From Nocardioides conyzicola (GTDB lineage: Bacteria; Actinomycetota; Actinomycetes; Propionibacteriales; Nocardioidaceae), in assembly GCF_039543825.1 (NCBI RefSeq), contig NZ_BAABKM010000003.1, positions 342,568 through 406,567 on the forward strand: a stretch of DNA of 64,000 nucleotides. The letters are read 5' to 3'. A program made the position numbers and the translations under genes. Below, piece after piece: positions 17,712 through 26,399 of this stretch (positions are counted from its first letter, which is position 1; every line of letters begins with the position of its first letter). Below the pieces are notes generated by a model. The model saw only the letters and a program-made list of their open reading frames with translations. It made no database searches and was not told the DNA's origin.

Positions 17712-18877
17712 GCGGTGACCTCGTAGCGGTTGACCGGGCGCTCGAGCCCGAGCCGCGAGCGCAGGCTCCCGGCGTCATACGCCGTCCGGAAGCTGCCTCG
17801 CCGCTGCAGCTTGGGCACCAGGCCGCGCGTGATCGCGGTGAGGTCGGCGGGGACGGCTGCGGGTCGCAGCCGCAGCCCGTCGAGCCCGCGCGCGTGCCAG
17901 TCCTCGACCAGGTCGGCCAGCCTCTCCGGTGTGCCGCAGAAGACCCGGGCATCGCTCTGCAGCGGCTCGCCCGCGCGGGCGTCGAGCCGCTCCAGTCGCT
18001 CGCGAGCGAGCGCCTCCGTGGCGCCCAGCACCACCAGCAGGTCGCCCCAGACGAGCAGCGGCGGACCGGCCCGGTCGACCGAGGCCTCGGCGTACCGCAC
18101 CCCGGCGAGCAGCTCGCCGACCTCGTCGTCGGTCTGCGGGGTCACGATCACGACGTCGGAGCTGCGGGCGGCGTACGCGACCACGGCCGGCGTGTGGGCG
18201 AGGGCCAGCACCGGAGGTTGGCCCTGGGGCGGTCGCGGCGTGATCGAGGGACCCCGGACGGAGAAGTGGGCGCCCTCGAAGTCGATGTAGTGCAGCCGGT
18301 CGCGGTCGATGAACCGGCCGCTCTCGACGTCGCGGATCTCCGCGCCGTCCTCCCAGCTGTCCCAGAGCCGGCGCTGCACCTCGACGTGGTCGGCGGCCTC
18401 GTCGAGCAGCTCGCCGAGGCGTTCGCGGGTCGGCAGCTCCCGTCGGCCGACCAGCCGCGCCTCGTCGGCTCGTGCCGACACCCGGACCCGTACGCCGGCC
18501 CGCCCGTGGCTGACGAAGTCGAGGGTCGCAATCGCCTTCGAGACGTGGAAGGGCTCGGTGTGGGTGGCGACGACGCTCGGCACCAGCCCGATGTGGCGGG
18601 TGACCGGGGCGAGCCGCGACGCCAGCAGGACGGCGTCCAGGCGGCCGCGCACCCGGTCGACCCGGTCGTCGGGCCCGTCCCACCTCGACGACTGGAGCGC
18701 GAGGGAGTCCTCGAAGGTCACCAGGTCGAGCAGCCCGGCCTCCGCCTCCTGCACCACCTGGGTCCACGAGGCCGCCCGGAAGAGCCCTGCCGGATCGGCG
18801 TCCGCCTCGCGCCAGGCCGCGGGGTGCCACCCGGCGCCGTCGATTGCGACCGAGAGGTGGGGACCAGTCCGCGTCAT
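17708..18877 (-). CDS. LLM class flavin-dependent oxidoreductase, operon head
   Basis: 389 residues. The luciferase-like fold is shown by LLDLVTFEDSLALQSSRW, TRHIGLVPSVVATHTEPFHV and LDFVSHGRAGVRVRVSA. The C-terminal SFRTAYDAGSLRSRLGL repeats the ending of the next gene, suggesting shared ancestry or partners. It starts the three-gene operon. The upstream gap 18878-18931 contains an AT-rich stretch (ttaattgaactgag in gene direction) unusual for this GC-rich region, perhaps the promoter or an operator. Confidence 0.9.
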   Translation of the reverse strand: MTRTGPHLSVAIDGAGWHPAAWREADADPAGLFRAASWTQVVQEAEAGLLDLVTFEDSLALQSSRWDGPDDRVDRVRGRLDAVLLASRLAPVTRHIGLVPSVVATHTEPFHVSKAIATLDFVSHGRAGVRVRVSARADEARLVGRRELPTRERLGELLDEAADHVEVQRRLWDSWEDGAEIRDVESGRFIDRDRLHYIDFEGAHFSVRGPSITPRPPQGQPPVLALAHTPAVVAYAARSSDVVIVTPQTDDEVGELLAGVRYAEASVDRAGPPLLVWGDLLVVLGATEALARERLERLDARAGEPLQSDARVFCGTPERLADLVEDWHARGLDGLRLRPAAVPADLTAITRGLVPKLQRRGSFRTAYDAGSLRSRLGLERPVNRYEVTA

Positions 18878-18931
18878 GTCGCCTTACTCTATCGGCTCAG
18901 TTCAATTAAGAGGCGGGTCGAGGCGACGCGC

Positions 18932-20140
18932 TCAGAGCCTGCTCTTCAGGGCGAGCGCAGGCTTCTCGATGAAGCGGTAGGTCAGCGAGGACAACCCGAT
19001 CGTCACGCCACTCACCACGAGCACGTTCACCGCGAAGCCGGCGAGACCTCGCCCGGCCACCAGATCGTGCTCGTCGAGCCACCAGATGACCGGGACGTGC
19101 CACAGGTAGACGCTGTAGCTGATCAGGCCGAGGTACGCGAACGGCCGCAACCGCAGCACGCCGGCGACCCAGTTCGTCCCCGTCGTGGCCGGGATCGCCA
19201 CCGCGGCGATCACGAAGGCCGAGGCGATCCCAGCGGCGACGGGTGCGTAGACCGAGGCGATGTGGGTGGTGGTGACCCGCAGCATGACGAGGCCCGCGAC
19301 CAGCAGGACGGTGGTGGTCGCGACGTGGGCGCGCACCCGGCCGCCTCCCAGGCTCAGCACCACGGCCACCAGCATCCCGTAGCCGAACAGGTCGGCCTGC
19401 GCGAGGAGGCTGCGGGACACGACCGCCGTCCACGTGTGCCCCCAGAGCCACTGGCTCACGTCGTTGCCGACCAAGGTGGAGGTCTCGGCCGCGATCCAGG
19501 CCTTCGTGCCCAGCCCGACGGCGATCAGCACCACGGCCGGCAGCAGGACGGCGACCCGCTTCGACGTGACGCCAGCGATCCGGTAGGCGCCGTACGCCAG
19601 GACGGGCATCACGACGTAGAAGGCGATCTCCGCCGACAGCGACCACGCCGGCCCGATCCCCGTCAGCAGCGCCTCGGGCACGTAGGACTGGACGACGAAG
19701 ACGTTCGCGAGGATGTCGACCGGGTCGGTCATCCGCCCCGACACCTCGCCGACGCCCAGGCCGGGAGCGCCGTCGAGCCAGACCACGCCGAGCGCGAAGG
19801 CGGCGACCAGGAAGATCGCGAGGTACGCCGGGTAGATCCGCAGGAACCGGCTCCCGGAGTACCGACGGATCGACGGGAAGCCGCGGTGCCCGAGGATCGC
19901 GTCGGCGAACGGCTTGTAGAGCAGGAAGCCGGAGAGCGCGAAGAACAACGTCAGACCGTGGGCGAGCACGGTGGTGAGCAGACCGACCTGGCCCACGTTG
20001 GCGGCCGTGCTCAGGTAGTTGGCCGTGTGGTGGACCAGGACGCTGAGGGCCGCGATCCCACGGAGCCCCTCGATGCCCTCGAAGCGGTCACGGACGATCG
20101 CGGTGGGCTGGTGGGCCGCCGCCCCCTCCGTGAGTGTCAC
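18932..20140 (-). CDS. Acyltransferase 3 family membrane protein
   Basis: 402 residues. The start has the acyltransferase-3 signature FEGIEGLRGIAALSVLVHH, followed by FFALSGFLLYKPF, RFLRIYPAYLAIF and about ten hydrophobic helices, ending with SYSVYLWHVPVIWW and a short basic tail. Such proteins transfer acyl groups to surface glycans or lipids. GTG at 20140 overlaps the stop of the repeat protein (GTGA), so both come from one transcript, divergent from the ECF sigma gene. Confidence 0.92.
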   Translation of the reverse strand: MTLTEGAAAHQPTAIVRDRFEGIEGLRGIAALSVLVHHTANYLSTAANVGQVGLLTTVLAHGLTLFFALSGFLLYKPFADAILGHRGFPSIRRYSGSRFLRIYPAYLAIFLVAAFALGVVWLDGAPGLGVGEVSGRMTDPVDILANVFVVQSYVPEALLTGIGPAWSLSAEIAFYVVMPVLAYGAYRIAGVTSKRVAVLLPAVVLIAVGLGTKAWIAAETSTLVGNDVSQWLWGHTWTAVVSRSLLAQADLFGYGMLVAVVLSLGGGRVRAHVATTTVLLVAGLVMLRVTTTHIASVYAPVAAGIASAFVIAAVAIPATTGTNWVAGVLRLRPFAYLGLISYSVYLWHVPVIWWLDEHDLVAGRGLAGFAVNVLVVSGVTIGLSSLTYRFIEKPALALKSRL

Positions 20141-20811
20141 TCGGCCGACTGTAGTTTCTCGCGCTCGAGGTGTGGGCCCTTCGCCTTGCCCTTCGGCTTG
20201 CCGTTGCCCTTCGGCTTGCCGTTGCCCTTCGGCTTGCCGTTGCCCTTCGCCTTGCCGTTGCCCTTCGCCTTGCCGTTGCCCTTCGCCTTGCCGTTGCCCT
20301 TCGCCTTGCCGTTGCCCTTCGCCTTGCCGTTGTCCTTCGGCTTGTCGATGGCCTTCGCCTTGCCGTTCGCCTTGCCCTTGTCGGGGCCCTTCGCCTTGCC
20401 GGGGCCCGTCGCCTTGCCTGGGCCCTGGTCGTGTGCGTGGCCCTTGCCGTGCGCATGTCCCTGGCCGGCGCTGGGCTTGCTCGGGGTGGACGACGGCGTC
20501 GGCGCGGCCGGCGTCCCGGTGGGCGTCTGCGTCTCGATCGGCGTCGGCTTGGTGGGCGTCGGGGCCGGCGACCACGGCGGGTCGACGAGGCCGGCGCCGT
20601 ACGCGACGCCCAGACCCCCTCCGACCGTCAGCGCCGCCACGGCGGTCGCCACCGCGGCCACCCGCCGCCGGCCCACGTGCGGCCGCGTGGACGCCGCCGT
20701 CGCGGCCGCCACGGACGCGAGCCGCTCGACGAAGGCGTCGTCGTCGGACGGGTCGCCGATGTCCGCGCGTAGGGACCGCGCGACGTCTCGACGCGACCAG
20801 GAGGCTCTCAC
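20137..20811 (-). CDS. Single-pass membrane protein with GNGKAK repeats, anti-sigma-like
   Basis: 224 residues starting at GTG 20811. A short cytoplasmic part (RRDVARSLRADIGDPSDDDA, FVERLASVAAATAAS), one membrane helix (VAAVATAVAALTVGGGLGVA), a Pro/Thr linker, then a long Gly/Asn/Lys tail of six-residue repeats, GNGKAK or GNGKPK. The topology, and the divergent ECF sigma gene starting 71 bases away, fit an anti-sigma factor, but no zinc-binding HxxxCxxC motif is visible. The Lys-rich tail may bind teichoic acid or peptidoglycan outside the membrane. This role is inferred. Confidence 0.75.
   Translation of the reverse strand: MRASWSRRDVARSLRADIGDPSDDDAFVERLASVAAATAASTRPHVGRRRVAAVATAVAALTVGGGLGVAYGAGLVDPPWSPAPTPTKPTPIETQTPTGTPAAPTPSSTPSKPSAGQGHAHGKGHAHDQGPGKATGPGKAKGPDKGKANGKAKAIDKPKDNGKAKGNGKAKGNGKAKGNGKAKGNGKAKGNGKPKGNGKPKGNGKPKGKAKGPHLEREKLQSAE
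20191..20334. repeat. 18-bp tandem repeat within coding sequence
   Basis: Eight units of 18 bp in phase with codons: three of cttcggcttgccgttgcc (GNGKPK in the minus-strand protein) followed by five of cttcgccttgccgttgcc (GNGKAK), the last with one change (gttgtc). Diverged units flank both sides. The near-identity of units suggests recent copy-number change by slippage. Confidence 0.9.
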
Positions 20812-20882
20812 GCCCTAAACATGTCATGAACCGACCTGATGGTTACTCTCACCCGACAGTTCGGACGACGAGAGGGGCGACG

Positions 20883-21440
20883 GTGGCCACGCACTCCGAC
20901 GCCCTCGTGTCGTCCGCGCGGACCGGGGACCAGGCCGCGTGGAAGACGTTGTACGGCCTGCACAACCGGCGGCTGACCGTCTGGCTCGGCTCACTGCCCC
21001 GCGGCGACGTACCCGACGCTCCGGAGGACCTCGCGGCCGAGGCGTGGCTGCTCGCCGCATCGAAGCTCGGCGACTTCCGTGGCTCGGACGACGACTTCGC
21101 CGGGTGGCTGTTCACGCTGGCCCGCAACGTCGCGGCCAACAGCCACCGCAAGGCGGTACGCCGGCGCACGGACCCGGCCGCCGTCGAGCCGTCCGCGGAC
21201 GGCGAGTGGGGCGTCGCCGACGACGACACCGCGCAGGTCGACGGGCAGGCCGCCACCCGAGAGCTCCTCTCCCACCTCAGCCCGCGCGAGGCGGAGGTGG
21301 TCGCCTGCATCGACGTCGTCGGCCTGGACGTGGCCTCGACAGCACGCGCGCTCGAGATGAAGCCGACGGCCGTGCGCGTCGCCCGCCACCGGGCCCTCGG
21401 GCGGTTGCGCAAGATCCTGTCGGAGACCGACCCGCTGTAA
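20883..21440 (+). CDS. ECF-type RNA polymerase sigma factor
   Basis: 185 residues. Region 2 is represented by EDLAAEAWLLAASKLGDF and GWLFTLARNVAANSHRKAV; region 4 by LSPREAEVVACIDVVGLDVA and a helix-turn-helix ending VRVARHRALGRLRKIL. No C-terminal SnoaL-like domain. GTG 20883 is favoured because of a gagagg site upstream. Divergent from the membrane repeat protein, its likely anti-sigma partner, and the acyltransferase, suggesting control of a cell-surface response. Confidence 0.9.
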   Translation: MATHSDALVSSARTGDQAAWKTLYGLHNRRLTVWLGSLPRGDVPDAPEDLAAEAWLLAASKLGDFRGSDDDFAGWLFTLARNVAANSHRKAVRRRTDPAAVEPSADGEWGVADDDTAQVDGQAATRELLSHLSPREAEVVACIDVVGLDVASTARALEMKPTAVRVARHRALGRLRKILSETDPL

Positions 21441-21541
21441 CCGATCGCGTCGCTCGCGACATGAGTGGACGGGGCTGCACGGCGCAGCCCTCTCCTGCCG
21501 ACGCCTGACGGGTCGCGAGAGATCACGAGACAGGCTCTGCG

Positions 21542-21739
21542 ATGACCACCAACCACGGTCCACGGCACCGCCTCGCTCCGGCCGAGTCACCGATGGACCG
21601 CCTCCGGCAGGCGCTGGTGCGCGCCTTCACCGGCTCCACGTCGAACGACCACCGTGGGTCGCCGTCGGTCGCCCCGACCACCGACGCCGACGGCGACCGG
21701 GGTGTAACGCCACCCCGTGGTCGCGACATGACCCTGTGA
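21542..21739 (+). CDS. Small hypothetical protein (uncertain)
   Basis: A 65-residue frame, MTTNHGPRHRLAPAESP..., between the sigma gene and the coiled-coil secreted protein. It has an amphipathic MDRLRQALVRAF stretch and then a disordered tail. The ribosome binding site is weak (gacaggct) and no family is recognised. It may be a real small gene or chance. The gap 21441-21541 shows nothing else. Confidence 0.35.
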   Translation: MTTNHGPRHRLAPAESPMDRLRQALVRAFTGSTSNDHRGSPSVAPTTDADGDRGVTPPRGRDMTL

Positions 21740-21780
21740 ACACCGCAGCACGCACCCAACGAAGCAAGGAGCTCATTTCC

Positions 21781-22155
21781 ATGCAGACATCCACTCGCAT
21801 CGCCGGCGCCGTCGCCGGCATCACGCTGGCCCTCGGCACGTTCGGTGCCCCCTCGGCACTCGCGGAGAAGCCGGCGGCGTGCGCGCAGCAGCAGAAGCAG
21901 GTCGACAAGGCCCAGAGCGCCCTCGAGCGCGTGACGGCCACCTTCCAGCACCAGCAGGTCAAGGTGAAGAAGGCCAAGCACGAGGTGAAGGCGGCCGACA
22001 ACGCGTCGGAGCGCGCCGAGGCCCGGCGTCAGCTCGCCCACGCCAAGGAGTCGCGCGACCACGCCAAGAAGGCGAAGACCGCTCAGCAGCAGCGCCTGGC
22101 CAAGGCCCAGCAGCGCCTGAGCGACTGCGAGGCCGACCAGCCCGCCACGAGCTGA
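21781..22155 (+). CDS. Secreted coiled-coil protein
   Basis: 124 residues: a Sec signal peptide (MQTSTRIAGAVAGITLALG, cleavage after SALA) and then one long charged helix rich in Gln, Lys and Ala (QQKQVDKAQSALERV, ARRQLAHAKESRDHAKKAK), with one Cys at each end of the helix. ATG 21781 follows an aaggag site. It is likely an exported coiled-coil protein that dimerises. Downstream of the sigma factor, it could belong to that regulon. Confidence 0.75.
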   Translation: MQTSTRIAGAVAGITLALGTFGAPSALAEKPAACAQQQKQVDKAQSALERVTATFQHQQVKVKKAKHEVKAADNASERAEARRQLAHAKESRDHAKKAKTAQQQRLAKAQQRLSDCEADQPATS

Positions 22156-22213
22156 CCCACCACGAGCTGATCAGTCAGGGCCGATCTCGGGCCGGCCCTG
22201 CCTCCTCAGCGGG

Positions 22214-22242
22214 CGCCCCGGCACTCCCTAGGTGCTGGGGCG
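22214..22242. terminator. Bidirectional terminator-like hairpin
   Basis: CGCCCCGGCAC (22214-22224) pairs with GTGCTGGGGCG (22232-22242), an 11-bp stem with one G-T pair and a 7-base loop, between two convergent genes. Another hairpin (CAGGGCC/GGCCCTG) lies just before it around 22176-22200. There is no U-tract, as usual in actinobacteria. Confidence 0.6.
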
Positions 22243-22267
22243 TCCGTGCGTCCCGGCACCGGCGCCG

Positions 22268-23719
22268 TCACACCTCGAGCTCGAACTCGACCTTCCGCGT
22301 CGCGACGTCGGCCACGGTCAGCCGCACCTGGACGTCGGTCCCGAGCGGCAACGGGGCGGAGGAGACGACCCGCGCCTCGACGTCGGGGTCGTGCAGGACC
22401 ACGACCCCGCGGTGCGGGTCCTTGTCGTCGACGTCGACCACGACGCCGGCGAAGGTCTCGCCGACCTGGTCGGCCAGGACCCCGGCCTCGACCAGGTCGA
22501 GCACGGACCGCTCGTACGAGTGCGCGCGGGACGCCGACGCCTGCAGGGTCTTGGGCAGCCCGGGGAGCGCGGCGTGCACCCAGTCCGGGATGTCGGTGCC
22601 GGCACAGAGCGCGATGCAGACCTCCCCGGCGTACCGGTCACCGAGGCGGCGCAGCGGCGCCGTGACGTGGGCGTACTCGGAGGCGAGCGCGGCGTGCTGG
22701 GGCTGCGCCGGGACCTCGCCGTCGAAGGCGACGTACCCGCTCCCCCGCAGCAGCCGGGCGGACGCGTTGACCATCGCGGCGTGGCTCGGGACCGACGGGT
22801 CGAGCGAGCGGATGAAGTCGGGGTAGAGCTGCTCGGCGGGCCACTCGATGCGGAGCGCCCGGGCGGTGCGGTGCAGACGCTGGACGTCGCGCGGGGCCGG
22901 CGGCGGCAGGGTGCGCAGCAGGCCGATCCGGGCGTAGACCATCAGCGAGGCCGCGGCGAAGCCCGTCAGCAGCGAGATCTGCGCGTTCCACCGCTCGACG
23001 GGCAGCTGCTCGCGGAACTCCAGGTGCCAGCGGTCGCCCTCGATGTCGACCTCCTGCTCCGGCAGCGGCAAGGAGACCCCGCCGCGCATGGCCTCGCGGG
23101 CGAGGCGGATCGTGCCGACGTCCTTGAGCAGCATCAGCGACTGCGACGCGGTGCCCGCGTCGATGTCGCGCTGCACCTCGTCGTACGAGAGCTTGGCCCG
23201 CGACCGGACGAGGGCGCGGACGACGTCGACGTCGGTCCGCTCGCCGTGGGCGTCCATCCGGATCGTCCAGAGCAGGGCGGGGCGCACCTGGTCGGGCAGC
23301 AGGGACGCAGCGTCCTCGCTCAGCACCCTCGGGTGCAGCGGCACCTTGGAGTCGGCGCCGTAGAGCGTCTCGCCGCGGCGGTTGGCCTCGACGTCGACCG
23401 GGTCACCCGCCGTGACGAAGGCGGCGACGTCGGCGATGGCGTAGTGGACGACGAAGCCGTCGCCGTCGCGCTCGAGGTGCAGCGCCTGGTCGAGGTCCAG
23501 CGAGGTCGCCGGGTCGATCGTGACGAAGTCCAGGTCGGTGCGGTCCAGCTCGGGCAGCCGGGGTGCGGCAGCCGCCGCCCGCGCGGCCTCCTCGACCTCG
23601 GGTGGGAAGTCCGGCGACACCTTCAGCTCGGCCTGGATCGCCCCGATCCCCGACCTCAGGGCGGCGGCGGCGACGCCGTCATCGACGGAACGGACCCGGA
23701 CGACGCGACTGCTCGGCAT
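22268..23719 (-). CDS. RNB-domain exoribonuclease (RNase II/R family)
   Basis: 483 residues. The RNB active site is in DPATSLDLDQAL, with the spaced Asp residues that bind Mg2+, followed by HYAIADVAAFV, RGETLYGADSKVPLHPRVLS and ASEYAHVTAPLRRLGDRYAG. Probably a processive 3'-5' exoribonuclease. It is shorter than E. coli RNase R (about 800 aa) and lacks the N-terminal cold-shock domains; the C-terminus may hold a small S1-like barrel. This short form is common in actinobacteria. Confidence 0.9.
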   Translation of the reverse strand: MPSSRVVRVRSVDDGVAAAALRSGIGAIQAELKVSPDFPPEVEEAARAAAAAPRLPELDRTDLDFVTIDPATSLDLDQALHLERDGDGFVVHYAIADVAAFVTAGDPVDVEANRRGETLYGADSKVPLHPRVLSEDAASLLPDQVRPALLWTIRMDAHGERTDVDVVRALVRSRAKLSYDEVQRDIDAGTASQSLMLLKDVGTIRLAREAMRGGVSLPLPEQEVDIEGDRWHLEFREQLPVERWNAQISLLTGFAAASLMVYARIGLLRTLPPPAPRDVQRLHRTARALRIEWPAEQLYPDFIRSLDPSVPSHAAMVNASARLLRGSGYVAFDGEVPAQPQHAALASEYAHVTAPLRRLGDRYAGEVCIALCAGTDIPDWVHAALPGLPKTLQASASRAHSYERSVLDLVEAGVLADQVGETFAGVVVDVDDKDPHRGVVVLHDPDVEARVVSSAPLPLGTDVQVRLTVADVATRKVEFELEV

Positions 23720-23736
23720 ACCGGCACCATAACTGC

Positions 23737-24510
23737 GTGCTCATCCTGTTGCCGCCCAGCGAGGGCAAGGCCGCGCCGCGTCGTGGCAAACCGCTCGACC
23801 TCGCCGCCCTCGACTTCCCCGGTCTCACCACCGCCCGCCAGCAGGTCCTGACCGCCCTGGTCGACCTCTGCGAGGGCGACCCGGAGGTCGCCGCGAGGAC
23901 CCTCGGCGTCGGCAGCACCCAGCTCGACCTGGTCGCGCTCAACCGGGCGCTGGCCACCAGCCCCACCGCGCGGGCCGACCAGGTCTACACCGGAGTCCTG
24001 TACGACGCCCTCGACGTCGCCACCCTCTCCACCGCCGCCCGACGGCGCGCAACGGCGCGCCTCGCGGTCACCTCGAGCCTCTTCGGGCTGGTCCGGCCGA
24101 GCGACCGGATCCCGGCGTACCGCCTCTCCGGCGACGCGACCCTGCCCGGCCTGGGACCGGTCGCCGGCGTCTGGCGCCAGCACCTCGGCGAGGAGGCGAC
24201 CGCAGCGGTCGGACGCGGCCTGCTCGTCGACCTGCGCAGCGGCATGTACGGCGCGTTCTGGCGACCCGGGCCGGACCTGAGGGTCGCGACCGTGCGCGTG
24301 CTCCACGAGCACCAGGGGCAGCGCAAGGTCGTCAGCCACTTCAACAAGGCGACCAAGGGCCGGATCGTGCGAGCGCTGCTCGAGGACGGTGCCGACCCGC
24401 GCACGCCCGCCCGGCTCGCGGAAGCGCTCCGCGACCTCGGCTGGACCGTCGAGGTGGGCGCGCCCGGCAAGGCCGGCGTGCAGCTCGACGTCGTCGTCAG
24501 CGAGGTCTAG
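23737..24510 (+). CDS. yaaA: Peroxide stress protein YaaA (DUF328)
   Basis: 257 residues, starting at GTG 23737, with the YaaA signature LILLPPSEGKAAPRRGKPLD, then VYTGVLYDALDVATLS, SSLFGLVRPSDRIPAYRLSG, LVDLRSGMYGAFW and VVSHFNKATKGRIVRALL. In E. coli YaaA lowers free iron and limits Fenton damage during peroxide stress. Its stop shares the tetranucleotide CTAG with the stop of the convergent RNase H gene. Confidence 0.93.
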   Translation: MLILLPPSEGKAAPRRGKPLDLAALDFPGLTTARQQVLTALVDLCEGDPEVAARTLGVGSTQLDLVALNRALATSPTARADQVYTGVLYDALDVATLSTAARRRATARLAVTSSLFGLVRPSDRIPAYRLSGDATLPGLGPVAGVWRQHLGEEATAAVGRGLLVDLRSGMYGAFWRPGPDLRVATVRVLHEHQGQRKVVSHFNKATKGRIVRALLEDGADPRTPARLAEALRDLGWTVEVGAPGKAGVQLDVVVSEV

Positions 24511-25649
24511 AAGGGCCCGCTGCCCGGCGGCAGCGCGTTGTACATCCGCATGGAGGCGCGCCCGTCGGCGTAGTGGCTGAGCACCGTGACCGAGGCCGGC
24601 GACAGCTCCATCCGATACACCGCCTCGAGCGGGGCGTCGACCGCATGGGCGACGAGCGTCTTGATCGGCGTGACGTGGCTGACGACGACGACCGTCTCGC
24701 CGGCGTGCGACTCGAGCAGCCGGGCGAGGCCGTCGAGCACGCGTGCCTGGACGGTCCGGAAGGACTCACCGCCCTCGGGCGCGACGTCGGTCGACCCGAG
24801 CCAGGCCTTCATCTCGGCGGGGTACTTCTCCCCCACCTCGCCGAAGGTCAGCCCGTCCCAGACGCCGAACTCCATCTCCGCGAATCCGTGCTCGACCTCG
24901 ATCGGCTGACCGAGCGCCGCGGCGAGGATCTCGGCGGACTCGAGCGTGCGGCGGACGGGCGAGGCGACGACGGCGTCGACCCGCTCGGCCAGCGGCCCCA
25001 GCCAGTCGGCGACGGCGCGGATCTGGGCCTTGCCCTCGTCGCTGAGACCGGGGTTGGAGCTGGCGAGCCCGCCGGAGAAGCGCTTGTCGCGCGTGTGCGG
25101 GGTGACGCCGTGGCGCACCAGCACGATCGTCGTCGGCGGACCGCTCGGACCGGACCAGCCGCGCAGCTGCGTCTGCATCGAGGGCGGCGGCGTCCGCTCC
25201 TCGATCTCCTCGACCAACGACTCCCCCGCGACGGTGACGCCGTCGCGGATGCCGTCGAGCGCCTCGTTGGCGAGGCGGTCGGCGTGCTTGTTCTGCTCGC
25301 GCGGGACCCAGGTGTACGTCGTACCGGCCGGTGCGAGGCGGGCCGCCTCGGCCGCCAGCGGCTTCATCGACGGGTGCTTGATCTTCCAGTTGCCCGACAT
25401 CTGCTCGACGACGAGCTTGGAGTCCATCCGCACCTCGACGCTCGCCCCGGGCGCGAGCTCGGCGGCCATCCGGAGCCCGGCGATCAGGCCGGAGTACTCC
25501 GCCACGTTGTTGCTGGCGACCCCGATCGTGCTGCCGTCCTCGGCGATGACCTCGTCGGTCTCGGCGTCACTCAGCACCGCGCCGTACGCCGCCGGGCCGG
25601 GGTTGCCGCGCGAGCCTCCGTCGGCCCGGATGATGACCCTCGCGGTCAC
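24507..25649 (-). CDS. Bifunctional RNase H / acid phosphatase
   Basis: 380 residues with two domains. The N-terminal RNase HI-like domain has IIRADGGSRGNPGPAAYGAV, VAEYSGLIAGLRMA, RMDSKLVVEQMSG and NKHADRLANEALD. The C-terminal phosphoglycerate mutase-like domain has LVRHGVTPHTRDKRFSGGLA, AVVASPVRRTLESAEI and VVVVSHVTPIK, with both catalytic His residues. This matches M. tuberculosis Rv2228c, an RNase H fused to a CobC-like phosphatase. GTG 25649 overlaps the stop of the zinc-ribbon gene (GTGA). Confidence 0.93.
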   Translation of the reverse strand: MTARVIIRADGGSRGNPGPAAYGAVLSDAETDEVIAEDGSTIGVASNNVAEYSGLIAGLRMAAELAPGASVEVRMDSKLVVEQMSGNWKIKHPSMKPLAAEAARLAPAGTTYTWVPREQNKHADRLANEALDGIRDGVTVAGESLVEEIEERTPPPSMQTQLRGWSGPSGPPTTIVLVRHGVTPHTRDKRFSGGLASSNPGLSDEGKAQIRAVADWLGPLAERVDAVVASPVRRTLESAEILAAALGQPIEVEHGFAEMEFGVWDGLTFGEVGEKYPAEMKAWLGSTDVAPEGGESFRTVQARVLDGLARLLESHAGETVVVVSHVTPIKTLVAHAVDAPLEAVYRMELSPASVTVLSHYADGRASMRMYNALPPGSGPF

Positions 25650-26389
25650 AGCCCCGACTCGGAGGTGCGCACGAGGATCCGGTTGCACTCCTCGCAGCGG
25701 ACCACCTCGTCCTCCGGGAGCCCCTGGATCCGGCTCATCTCGACGGAGTCGAGCGTCAGCTGGCAGCCGCTGCAGGTGCGGGCGCGCAGGGTGGCCGCAC
25801 CGACGCCGCCCTTCTGCTCGCGCAGCTTGACGTAGAGCGCGAGCAGGTCGTCCGGCAGGCCCTCGGCCGCGGGGACCCGGTCGGCCTGGACCTGCTGGAG
25901 CTGCTCGTCGATGGTGGCGAGCTTGTCGTCCCGCGCCGCCACGAGGGCGCTCAGGCGCTCGTCGGTCTCGGCGACCATCGTCTCGTACTGGCCGAGCTCC
26001 CGCTGCGCCTCCTCGATCTTCTCCATCACCTCGAGCTCGTCGTCCTCGAGGCTGGAGATGCGACGCTCCAGGGACTCGAGCTCGTGCTGCATCCGCTCGA
26101 GGTCCTTGGGGTTGGTGATCAGGCCCTGGTCCATCCGGTCACGGTCCCGGGTACGCCGCGTCTTGACGGCCTCGACGTCGAGGTCGACCTTCTTCTGCTC
26201 GATGGTCAGGTCGTCGATGGTGATCCGGACGTCGCGCGCGAGGTTGTCGACGTCGGTGCGCTTGGTGGTGAGCTCGGCGATCTCGGCGATCTCGGGCAGC
26301 TTGGCCCGCTGGTGGCGCAGCTGGTCGGCACGCGCGTCGAGCTCCTGCACGTCGAGGAGCTTCAGTTGGGCGGCGGGATCGGCTTTCAG
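25646..26389 (-). CDS. C4 zinc-ribbon coiled-coil protein (CT398-like)
   Basis: A long coiled coil (RADQLRHQRAKLPEIAEI, LERRISSLEDDELEVMEKIE) followed by a C-terminal zinc ribbon with paired cysteines, CSGC...CEEC. It lies between Nif3 and RNase H, an arrangement conserved in actinobacteria; the role is unknown, possibly nucleic-acid or complex scaffolding. Start: homologs usually begin (M)KADPxxQLxLLD. The same sequence here begins at a CTG (26387-26389) with gaggag 6 bases upstream, whereas the first standard start is GTG 26350, well inside the conserved region. I therefore propose a CTG start (247 aa); GTG would give 234. Confidence 0.85.
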   Translation of the reverse strand: MKADPAAQLKLLDVQELDARADQLRHQRAKLPEIAEIAELTTKRTDVDNLARDVRITIDDLTIEQKKVDLDVEAVKTRRTRDRDRMDQGLITNPKDLERMQHELESLERRISSLEDDELEVMEKIEEAQRELGQYETMVAETDERLSALVAARDDKLATIDEQLQQVQADRVPAAEGLPDDLLALYVKLREQKGGVGAATLRARTCSGCQLTLDSVEMSRIQGLPEDEVVRCEECNRILVRTSESGL

Positions 26390-26399
26390 CGGGGTCTCC

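Noticed and set aside
18878..18931. A standard -35/-10 promoter for the LLM operon
   Set aside because: TTGAAC and TAGAGT are only 8 bases apart, too close for a sigma-70-type promoter.
20191..20334. Possible CRISPR or iteron array
   Set aside because: Unspaced 18-bp units in codon phase within a gene; no spacers or cas genes.
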